From positions 26,275,487 to 26,339,486 of the forward strand of contig OZ035960.1 in NCBI GenBank assembly GCA_964034945.1: a DNA stretch of 64,000 nucleotides, written 5' to 3'. Of this stretch, positions 1 through 7,905 are shown piece by piece. The position numbers and the translations under genes were made by a program. Position 1 is the first letter of the stretch, and the number at the start of each line of letters is the position of its first letter. Under the pieces are notes generated by a model. The model had not been told where the DNA came from. It searched no databases and saw only the letters and a list, made by a program, of their open reading frames with translations. The stretch is from Chrysopilus asiliformis (lineage: Eukaryota; Arthropoda; Insecta; Diptera; Rhagionidae).

Positions 1-190
1 GAAATATCTGAGTACTGGAATCCAAATGATGGCGACGATATGCCAGCGTGGAGAATAACACCAAATGAAGTTCGCACTATTTTAACATTAAGGTTAGTAA
101 AATGTAACTAAATTAGAAATATTAATAATATTTTGTTATTTTTTTAGAACGGATTTCAGAATGGAAGACATCAAACGGATCAAAGTGTAG
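1..190 (+). CDS. C-terminal two exons of an unrecognised protein (partial, 5' end outside window)
   Basis: An open frame runs from base 1 to 92, ends at a donor (AG|gttagt), and resumes at 148 after a 55-bp intron (93-147) with a T-rich acceptor ttttttag. The frame is kept across the join (AG+A gives Arg) and stops at TAG 188-190. The visible 44-residue C-terminus begins EISEYWNPNDGDDMPAWRIT and ends DIKRIKV; it is acidic, then basic. A short intron with consensus sites and a preserved frame argue for a real gene rather than a chance ORF. I do not recognise the family and assign no function. The next gene, on the other strand, ends at 302, so the two 3' ends converge. No AATAAA is obvious on the plus strand here. 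Confidence 0.6.
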
Positions 191-301
191 TTTTTTTGCT
201 ATTTAAAATACATTCAGAATATACTTTTATTTAATCGTTACATTTGTTTTGATTTATTCTACAATAATTTTAATAATTCAGTGATCAATTAAAAATATAA
301 C

Positions 302-733
302 TTAAACATTTTGCTCAAATCGAGTGTTGTGTGTCAACGTATTTCGAACTCCTCGAGTAATAATTTGCAGGGTCAACAACTGGGCTAAATCTCGCTGTTC
401 CTCAGACATTCGCTGCATCTTTGAGCTGATCAACGAAACAAACAATTCGATTTCGTTTCTATCGTTTACAGATTTTGATATTGCATTTTCCATGGCGATC
501 ATATTGACCTCTGAAAATTCTTCCTTTTTACTAAATGAAGCATTGATATTTGTGACTTCTTCTCTATCCTCGTAGTTTTCTTTGCAAGTAAAGTTTTCAG
601 GCGTCGTAGACCTTTCGGAACTTTTGGCCTCTTCAAAGAATATTTCCTGAAAAAAGTCATTGAGATTTTTTTTAATTGCAAAACTAGCTACGCGCATCTT
701 AAGAATCGTTTTTTGTGAAATTCTGTCTTTCAT
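302..733 (-). pseudogene. Orphan BESS-domain exon, truncated paralogue of the MADF-BESS gene at 2743-3902
   Basis: The 143-residue frame has a C-terminal BESS-like motif (about residues 92-130, core EIELFVSLISSKMQRMSEEQ) that closely matches the C-terminus encoded at 2743-3099 (DEVDIFLSLIRPKMKRMSEE). BESS motifs mediate protein-protein contact in insect MADF-BESS DNA-binding factors. An acceptor-like ctaattag lies just upstream on the minus strand, so this looks like a 3' exon. No MADF exon is found upstream: beyond about 830 the DNA is LINE and BED-finger debris. Bases 755-815 still resemble the intron of the intact gene (3440-3500), so this is probably a tandem duplicate that lost its DNA-binding exon. 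AATAAA on the minus strand (253-258) could be its poly(A) signal. It could still be transcribed; calling it a pseudogene is an inference. Confidence 0.55.
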
Positions 734-829
734 AATTATTCTCTTTTCATCTAATTAGGCTTGTTTGAAAACTTCATATTAAGTATTGGTTTTATTTATC
801 AACAGTAGCTTCCAATAAGACCAACATAT

Positions 830-1050
830 AAAATTCTGTCACCCAAAAGTGATATTTAAGGTCAGTCATTCTTTGTTTTACGTTTGAAAAGTAACTGTCA
901 TCATCAAAAAATAAGTAGCTTCTTCATGTATTACTGTTTTGAAAGTTTTTCGTGTATATCAGATACAGTATTGGTCCTAATATGGAGCCTTGAGGTACAC
1001 CAGTGTCAACTTCTGATGTAGTACTTCTGATATCACTTGGTTTGTCAAGT
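830..1050 (-). pseudogene. Relic of a non-LTR retrotransposon reverse transcriptase
   Basis: Reading the minus strand from about 1046 down gives a run ending in GVPQGSILGPILYLIYT, the classic fingers/palm motif of LINE reverse transcriptases. A stop follows, then FFDDDSYF, which matches the catalytic F/YADD box with Ala replaced by Asp. The fragment covers only about 70 codons, has an in-frame stop and no flanking LINE domains, so it is a dead piece. The motif order and spacing fit Jockey/CR1-like elements, but the clade cannot be assigned from this length. Confidence 0.75.
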
Positions 1051-1190
1051 TGTTCGTGATCCGCGTTTTATGGCAATTTGGATTGAATCAACTGTGGCGT
1101 AACTACGAATTTTCCTCCCCCCGCAAATCTGCTCACACCAATTTTTGCAATACCCGCTTTATTGCAACCCCTAGCGAGTCGATTGTGCAA
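1051..1190. repeat. Fragment with a ggcgtaactacgaatt repeat head
   Basis: Bases about 1095-1112 (tgtggcgtaactacgaattt) recur in similar form at about 4974-5000 (agtggcgtaactaagaac). This suggests a dispersed repeat terminus, but no second end or target duplication is visible, so the element type is unknown. Confidence 0.3.
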
Positions 1191-1430
1191 TTACACAGAA
1201 ACTACTGTATGCATTTGTATAAATCGATTTCTGGTATTTTCTGTAAAAATACTGACTTCTATTGCTGTATTCGGAGCTCCAAAATTAGTAAATATCCTTG
1301 AATCTTGCGTACTTAATGAAATTTTCTTCTCCGGCATAAAAACACCATATCTATCCGAATGTGCAGATTTCAAATGAGACTGCATAACACTTGTGTTCCC
1401 ACAATATTTGTAACATTTTTGACACATCAT
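1191..1430 (-). pseudogene. BED-type zinc-finger fragment (hAT-transposase-like)
   Basis: The minus-strand frame starts MMCQKCYKYCGNTSVMQSHL and continues KSAHSDRY. The C-x2-C ... H-x4-H spacing with the GNTSxMxxHLKxxH signature is that of BED fingers, found at the N-terminus of hAT transposases and domesticated ZBED proteins. Only the finger and about 50 further residues are present; a Helitron begins at 1432, right at its 5' edge. Probably an hAT relic; no hAT catalytic domain is seen nearby. Confidence 0.55.
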
Positions 1431-1431
1431 A

Positions 1432-1938
1432 TCATACTAATATATAAAAATGAGCTGGTGTCTGTCTGTCTGTCTATCTGTCTGTCTGTCTGTCTGTTCC
1501 TCTTTCACGCAAAAACGGCTGAACCGATTGACTTGAAATTTGGCATGAGTGTCTGTGGTAGTTCTGGTTCCAACATAGGCATACGAAAAAGTAGCGCGGG
1601 GGGTGGAGGGAGTAAGGGGACGGGATAAAGTGATTTCGAAACTTAGTTTTTGCGCTATGTTACTCTTTCGCGGGGAAATTACTGAACCAATTGGCCTGAA
1701 ATTTGGCATAGATATTCGTCGGGGGTCCAGCCCCAACATAGACCCATTAAAAGTAGCCCGAGAGGTGGAGGAGCAAGGGGAGGGGGTAAAGTGATTTCGA
1801 GACTTAGTTTTTGCGCTATGTTACTCTTTCGCGGGGAAACTACCGAGCCGATTGGCCTGAAGTTTAGCTCCAACATAGACCATCATAAAAAAAAAATCTG
1901 AAAAAGCTTAACCCGGCAACGACGGGTATGTAAGCTAG
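1432..1938 (+). mobile_element. Non-autonomous Helitron, family A, copy 1
   Basis: The element starts TCATACTAATATATAAAAAT after an A (1431) and ends ...GCTAG before a T (1939), the canonical Helitron 5'-TC/CTRR-3' arrangement at an A|T site. A hairpin (cccg-gcaacga-cggg) lies about 9 bp before the CTAG end, as expected of a Helitron terminator. Just inside the 5' end is a (GTCT)n tract, then a segment repeated about twice (ctgaaccgattgacttgaaa and relatives). It has no coding capacity for Rep/helicase, so it would depend on an autonomous partner. Other copies with the same ends: 45201-45669, 54958-54960 plus 55328-55718, 54961-55327, and 62261-62814 (minus). Confidence 0.8.
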
Positions 1939-2742
1939 TACTGTAATAGGTTTTATAAGTTTTATTGTATAAAACAACAAAAAACAATCCGTACATACTA
2001 TACTTAGCGAAAACAAAGCAAGAAAATTGTAGCAAATTACCACATAACTACTGGGATATACAGTTGGGGCCTCGAAATCAAGGACCTCCATAAATTAAAA
2101 AAAAACCAAATAATAATAATAATAATAGTAATAGGCATTAACCAGCATCTTTTTCGGTGAAATATGTATGTGGGAGAGTAAATGAAGATAGCACAAATAG
2201 AGCCTCTATCTTCTGGGACCTGAAATTTAAAGAAATAACTTATGCGTGAGATTTTTTTTTTAAGTCTACACACATGCCTAAAATTGTGGGATCTATGACA
2301 GCATAGTCCAAAAATTAGAATTGTATGTTTTAAAACTAGAAACTGCGCATTCTTTTGTGCAGCCTTGAGTTGGAACATGTGCCAAAAAAAGGTTTATAGC
2401 TTTAAATTGTCATGAGGGGTCTCAGATTTTCCTGTGGCTAGGTAGTCTAAACACGCCGCTGTTTGTTCTGTAGTATAGAAACAATTACTTATACAGTACA
2501 TTCAACAATTGTTTGTGTTTAGAATGTGAATTTACCTTTTCTTCTTAGAATACCTTCAACGCAATTGCATTTAACATACAAAAGGTGTTTTACTTTGCTT
2601 CTATTTACATTTACCATTCTGACATTTCGCACAAAATAAAAATCGTTTTTTATTCAATCGCTTCATTCTTTTTATTAATTCCAGAGTAATTTTATTAATT
2701 CAATCAATTTTAAACTGAAAAATAAAATTTGAAAAAAAAATT
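1939..2742. other. Gene-free stretch
   Basis: No gene or element boundary recognised. It contains a short (ATA)n run near 2110-2128. An AATAAA on the minus strand near 2688 could serve the BESS gene that ends at 2743. Confidence 0.5.
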
Positions 2743-3902
2743 TTAAAGGTCTTCCTCTATTCCTGTGTTGTTTGTCAATTTATTTTGAGCTCCTTTGGAA
2801 ATAATTTGAAGCACTAAACACTCCGCCAGGCTCCTCTGTTCCTCAGACATTCGCTTCATCTTAGGTCTAATTAACGAAAGAAATATGTCAACTTCATCCC
2901 TATCTGACCCAGATTCTGAAATTGCATTTTCCGTATTGGTAATTTGCTCTTTTCGTTCCATGTTGCCCAGAGGATCATTTTTTTTATTAATTAACATAGA
3001 GCTCTGTGTAGAATCCTCCTCAGAAACGTAGTTTTCTTCAACACTAAAAATCTCGGGCTCTATAGTCGCATCGAAAGTACCGTTATTCTCCTCGTCCATT
3101 ATTTGGTCATAGTTATTCTGCTGAAAGTGAGTTATTAAAATGAATTTAAAAAAACATGTTATAAAAGTTAAGTTTAAATTAAATAAAACGTTATAAAAAT
3201 GATTTTATAGCGTTGTTCATGGACCGGATAAATTATTTGAAAGTGACAGTAAATACTATTAGCAAGTTTTTCATACTAGGTATGTACTGTCATAATTTTT
3301 GGTGTTACAATTCTAGAGGAACCTCGGCCTCCGCCAACTTTTTCCCTTATTGTTCAATGTTTTATGGCGACCTTTTAATATTATACTGGCGTTTAAAGCT
3401 TTTTTTGAATCCATCATAATTTCCTTCGATGACACTTGAACTTGTATGAAAATTCATATTAGTAGCTTTTGCTATCAAACAAAAAATTGACAGTAGCAAG
3501 AATTACTGCTCTAGAGGAACTAAAAGATATTCTGTAGGATTAAAAATATATTTTACCACTTACAGACTGTACTACAGATCCTCCCCTCCTTGGCACTATT
3601 GCTTTATCCAAAAACTTCATTTCATTAAACCAAAGCAATGTTGGCTCGTATATTTCCTTGCCATCTGCCCAACACGCGTCGACTTTTCTCTTTTCTTGTA
3701 CATAAGTTGACCGCAAATTCCTCATTTTCGACTTGATATCATCGCTGCGAAGTCCGAACTCATTTGCGATTCTCGACAATGCGAGGTTCCGTATTTCACG
3801 TCGCTTGTAATACTTTGAAGAAGTATCCCACAGGCAACGGTTTTCGCGGTATAATTTTATTATTTTGAAAATGTCGTCTCGGCTGTACTTGATTTTTCCC
3901 AT
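2743..3902 (-). CDS. MADF-BESS domain putative transcription regulator (two exons)
   Basis: Exon 1 (3902-3564) encodes a MADF domain, a Myb/SANT-like DNA-binding fold: residues about 9-100, with hallmarks FKIIKLYRENRCLWD, an RRE/A segment, DIKSKMRNLRSTYVQE and a WF..MKFLD end. It stops at donor TCT|GTAAGT. Exon 2 (3120-2743) follows acceptor TTTCAG and encodes an acidic linker, then a BESS motif (about DEVDIFLSLIRPKMKRMSEE). The join is in phase 0 and gives 238 residues, typical of the insect Adf-1/MADF-BESS family, which binds promoters as sequence-specific regulators. The acceptor is a CAGCAG tandem, so use of the second AG would drop one Gln. The intron is 3563-3121. The start ATG at 3902 is the first in frame. 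A truncated copy of the 3' exon lies at 302-733. Which target genes it regulates is unknown. Confidence 0.85.
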
Positions 3903-4231
3903 CTTGATCAGTAATGAACTGTCAAACGCACTTGCATGCCTTTTTAAGATACAGGGTGTGTTGAAAGCTTCGCGCTTATGTGCAAGGAGAGTTTACACGT
4001 TCAAATTTATTGAAATAACTAAAAGCTTTCAACATTTTGAATTTGCCGACTTTAAATAATTGTTGCAATTTTTCTTTACAAAAACTTTCACTAGATTAAC
4101 GGTGAGCTTACAAAATGTAAAGAAATAGCATATTGAAAATTGACCCGTGGAAAAAGTAGACAGAAAATCGCATTCTGTCAAAATGACATGTCAGTAAGAA
4201 AGGTGACGTGAATAGCTAGTAAACGTCAAAT
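3903..4231. other. Upstream region of the MADF-BESS gene
   Basis: This presumably contains the promoter of the minus-strand MADF-BESS gene that starts at 3902. I see no convincing TATA box or repeat boundary. Confidence 0.35.
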
Positions 4232-4490
4232 ATTAGCGCGTATTCATAGTCATTTTTAAACATAGGTTTTGTTAAATATGAGTTAAACAAGCAGTTTGCT
4301 ATAGTTTGTCATTTTAAACTCGAATTTAACAAAATCTATGTTTGAAAATGATTATTAATTGTTTTTAAACAATTCAACCATTGGGGCTTATTCACAGTCG
4401 TTTTTAACCAGAGTTTTTCTTTAATATGATTTTAAACTAAGAGTTTGCTATGGTTTTCTATTACAGAAAAACTGTGTTTAAAAAGGTCTT
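4232..4490. mobile_element. Two adjacent foldback (MITE-like) units
   Basis: Unit 1 has arms cataggttttgttaaatatg (about 4262) and its near reverse complement (about 4322-4345) around a short spacer that includes tttgctatagtttg. Unit 2, starting cttattcacagtcgttttta near 4386, repeats the pattern (agagtttttctttaatatga ... acagaaaaactgtgtttaaa) with the same tttgctatggttt centre. So they are two diverged copies of one palindromic element. The complete outer ends and target duplications are unclear. Confidence 0.5.
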
Positions 4491-5051
4491 GCTTAGATGG
4501 AGAGAGAAATATCATCTGCAAAAAATGTCTCCATCTGCAACTATATTTTTTCCATCTGCAATTATATTTTTTCATCTTCATTATAGCAAATGATTTCATC
4601 TTCTTTATATCTTTATTTTCGAAACGCACATATTCTCAATAATGAATGGTATCCACACACATTTCGGAAAATTAAAATTTGTACTTTATTTGTATGGCCT
4701 CGACCTTATAATAGCAAAAAATTTTATAGAAACAAAAAGGTTTTATTTTTATAGGTTTTTATAAATTTTTTCAGTAAATTTCGCTAGTAAAAATTTCCTG
4801 TCACCATTTTGATATAATAGTTGTCTCGCTTCTTCTTATGTATTTGTTCCATTTGATCTGTCCGTTTCTTTCCATTTTTTTTTGCTGAATTGCTGGTCAT
4901 GTAAATTTACATTCATAAGATTTTTTGTACTTCGTAAAAAAAAGTAAAAATCAGCTACATCGATGAAAAAGCAGTGGCGTAACTAAGAACTTTTTCTTGT
5001 AGTTACGAATATTTACAGACTTCTAATCTGGTAAAAAACTACCTTAGTCTA
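4491..5051. other. Gene-free stretch
   Basis: No gene found. A second example of the ggcgtaacta repeat head occurs near 4976. Otherwise AT-rich sequence with no structure I can support. Confidence 0.4.
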
Positions 5052-5302
5052 AGGTGACCGGACTTCTGAAGTTATAGTGCGGGGTGCAGGATAATTTTTT
5101 TTAATTCGTGTATTCAAGAATAGATCGTTTCAACCTTCACAAACGTCGGAAACTGTTGGACTTATTTGCGACGATTTTGCGAGGTGAAGTGAATACCATT
5201 AGCTAGACATCACTGCGGAACACTTTATGTCCAATGCAAAAAATTTTGTGTCCAAATTGGAATACTTTGCGGGACAGTTGACAATACGAGTCGTCTGGTC
5301 AC
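5052..5302. mobile_element. hAT-like MITE fragment
   Basis: Short inverted ends AGGTGACCGGAC and (reverse complement of the right end) GTGACCAGACGAC bound 251 bp, flanked by the direct repeat TAGTCTA (5045-5051 and 5303-5309). A 7-8-bp duplication and a GGTGACCAGAC-type terminus fit hAT MITEs. The inverted ends are short and imperfect, so confidence is moderate. Confidence 0.45.
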
Positions 5303-5547
5303 TAGTCTATTATCGTACGATTTTCCACACTCTAGTTACATTCACTATAATAGAAAAACTGCCGGAAATCTGAACACCAGTAATTTACGAGTAATGCCTT
5401 AAATGCATCTTTCTTCACAAGACATGAATGATATTTTTAAAGATAAAACCTGGCCCAGTCGTTCACTCTCAAGTACCCTTAAAAATTCAGATAAAGTGTC
5501 AAAATTCTAGTATTGTTTAAGTTAACAATTTATCTAATTTTGTTTTA

Positions 5548-6185
5548 TTATACCCGTATGGTGAAACCAAAGGGTATATTAGATTTGCCTTACCGTTTGT
5601 AACGCCAAGATCCCGTTATCACACACAAAAATGAATTACACCAGTGTGTTTAGAATGATAAAAAAAAATTGAATTTAGCATGTCCGTCCGTCTGTCCGTC
5701 CGTCCGTCCGTCCGTCTGTCTGTCTGTCCGTCCGTCCGTCCGTCCGTCCGTCCGTCCGTCCGTCCGTCTGTCCGTCTGTGGCGCGGATTGCGGGCGCACG
5801 GATTGAGCTAGGGACTTGAAATTTCGCGCAGATTCGTTTTTCGTAAAATGCGAGGCTAAGTTCGTTAATGGGCAAAAATGGACCATTAGGGGGGGGGGGG
5901 GGGGGGGTACCCCCCATACGAACGAAAATGTTTTTTGTGAATATCTCAAAAACGGTGCATGTTATCAAAAAAGTCCAAGAACAAAAATTATTTAGGATAT
6001 GATTCTACATAAAACTCCAATACATCAAAATCCGATTGGAATAAATTTTAAAAAATCTTATTGGAAAGTTTGACTTCAAAGTGGAATTTTGGTACCACTG
6101 CTCAAATTATGATACGAATATCACCATACGGGTTTTCAATAATTGCCAGATTGGCAATTATAGCTTTTGTTATGTTTTAAATTTT
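5548..6185 (+). mobile_element. DINE-1/INE-1-like element (family B), copy 1
   Basis: The 5' part reads tatacccgtatgg...aaagggtatattagatt... then a gcatgtccgtccgtctgtcc microsatellite. This layout strongly resembles Drosophila INE-1/DINE-1 (TATACCCG...AAAGGGTATACTAGATT...CATGTCCGTC), a non-autonomous Helentron. A (GTCC/GTCT)n tract spans about 5682-5780, followed by the core gattgagctagggacttgaa, a pure G run at about 5889-5908, and a 3' end with hairpin aattgcc...ggcaatt. Copies with the same ends lie at 18832-20145 (plus) and 40205-40625 (minus). Boundaries are approximate because these elements leave no long target duplication. Confidence 0.75.
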
Positions 6186-6237
6186 GGCAGAATATTTTTT
6201 ATAGTGCAAAAAACATCAATTTTGAATAATAGCTTTA

Positions 6238-7274
6238 CTAAACCACTAACTTTTCCTTTATAAAATGATCATTTCGATTAAAGTGGATAAAAAGTATAGC
6301 GGCGGCTAATCGTGCTTGAAGTTCCTGCTGACTTAAATCATGTGCCCATTCGACACGACCCCAAAATCCTAATTGATATTCCTCTTCTAATCTCGCCAAA
6401 TGCACAGCACGTTCAACGGATAAAAACCTTTCGATTGTTGCGAAGGCCAAAACACACGACTTGAGAGTATCCACCGCGAAAACAAATCCTAGAACGAATG
6501 TTTTTAACAAAATACACCAAAAATTATGAATACAATAACTTACCTTGTAACTCTGGGATATCATGAGATATTAAATATTTGCTAATATTCATTTTATCAT
6601 CTTGTGTTGTTTGTGGCGTGACAATGTCCATGGTTTTTACCAAATTCGTTTCAAATCTCTCATTAAACCATTTGATTACAGGATCCCACTCTTTCTGCTG
6701 CAGTTCGTACAGATCTTTCTCTTCCTGTAAGTATAATTTTTAATTTTGCAACATTCTTCATTTAAATAATTACCGACATTTGACTGGAATAGAACCGTGT
6801 CCGTTGGTAGGAAGTTCAACAAATAATTAACCATGTCGACCTTCTGCAATTTATTTGGATTATCTAAGACCGTGCTACATAGAGCAGTTAGATGCATTTT
6901 CGATTGGAGTATGTTTTCCTTCTGGGAATTCCATTCAGCGGCGACTGCTATTGCAAGAGGCTCACTTTTTACATAGAAAGGTGATCCGTTTGGGGTTTTC
7001 AGTTTTCTGTGATCCAGCGTTATCTCGTACTTGCCATCACTAAACAAAACACTAGTGTTTTTGTAGAAGCGTTTTCGAGTTGCTAACAACAAAAATGTTA
7101 TCAATTAATCAAACAAATAACAAGAAATTTTATTTGCCGGTCAGAAAAATCTTTGGTTATGTAAGGAAAAATAGTAAATTTACAGAAATTACCAAACTGT
7201 CGTGCCGAATTGGCTGAATGTATTTTTACAGAATTAGAAGCTGCTTTAAGCAATGTACATAAAATTAGCTTCAT
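6238..7274 (-). CDS. ATPAF2: ATP synthase mitochondrial F1 complex assembly factor 2 (Atp12 family)
   Basis: Chaperone that binds F1-alpha before assembly of the mitochondrial F1-ATPase. Four exons on the minus strand: 7274-7193, 7082-6774, 6720-6544 and 6488-6238, giving 272 residues (human about 289). Exon 1 encodes a basic, acid-free presequence (MKLILCTLLKAASNSVKIHS) suited to matrix import. The Atp12 domain follows: RKRFYKN, ITLDHRKLKTPNG, AAEWNSQ, then LQQKEWDPVIKW and the hallmark ARLEEEYQLGFWGRVEWAHD near the C-terminus. Joins 1/2 (G|CA) and 3/4 (G|GA) are clean. The exon 2/3 join is ambiguous: donor GTCG|gtaatt with an AAG acceptor at 6721, or a poor donor at 6777 with CAG before 6724. 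Both keep 272 residues and differ only at one or two positions. It diverges from TfIIS across about 630 bp. Confidence 0.92.
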
Positions 7275-7905
7275 TTTAAATGAAAAAAAGAAAACTGGCT
7301 ATTTACAACTTCTTCCGAAAGCAAACAAATTCTCAACTTTGCGATTATACACTATAGACTGGAAGGGTACTGGAAATATTAGGCATTGCCAAGCGTGTAC
7401 TAAAAAATGGAAATATTTTCTAAATTTAATTCATATTTAAATATTTTTATGATTTTAGAACTATTTTTATTGTATCTAAACTTGCTTCGAATTATGTTTA
7501 ACAGAGTTATTATTTTTAATTAGAATCTAGTTATTATCAAAACTACAGGTAAACGTACCGAGGCAGCTCAATCTAAAATTTAATTTGTTTTTACGATTTC
7601 AATTTTTTTTATTAATTATGTATTTTGTTTTGTATTTTTGCGTTTTAAATTTTCTAAAATTTTTACAATCAATTTTTGAGCGACTCGTTGGAAAACTCCA
7701 TTTTCTCAACCCGAAAAGGGTAATTTTTTTGTGGTGTGGCCGCGTCCATCTGACTCTCTACGAATCGGTTCGAGTCGTCAAAATTACCGAGGAAGCAGTG
7801 TCAAAAAAGCAAGCTTGTTCTGAAAATACATTTTCAATTAATTGAAAATTCGTTATTATAAAGTTGACTTTATCAGCTGCATTTAATCGTAATACATCTA
7901 AGAAA
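7275..7905. promoter_or_regulatory. Shared intergenic region of divergent ATPAF2 and TfIIS
   Basis: This lies between two start codons facing away from each other, so it must hold both promoters and 5' UTRs. It is AT-rich at the ATPAF2 side and more GC-balanced at about 7680-7830 (gtggtgtggccgcgtccatc), close to the TfIIS start. No TATA box is convincing, as is common for housekeeping insect promoters. The regulatory role is inferred from position only. Confidence 0.5.

Noticed and set aside
1437..1739. Long open frames across the Helitron copy
   Set aside because: They arise from the GTCT tract and repeat units, have no protein family signature, and recur as artefacts in each copy.
2037..2378. 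113-codon minus-strand frame
   Set aside because: Low-complexity Ile/Phe-rich translation of AT-rich DNA with no domain.
5650..5968. Open frames with DGRTDGRT or RQTDGRTD repeats
   Set aside because: Pure translation of the GTCC/GTCT microsatellite, open in several frames.
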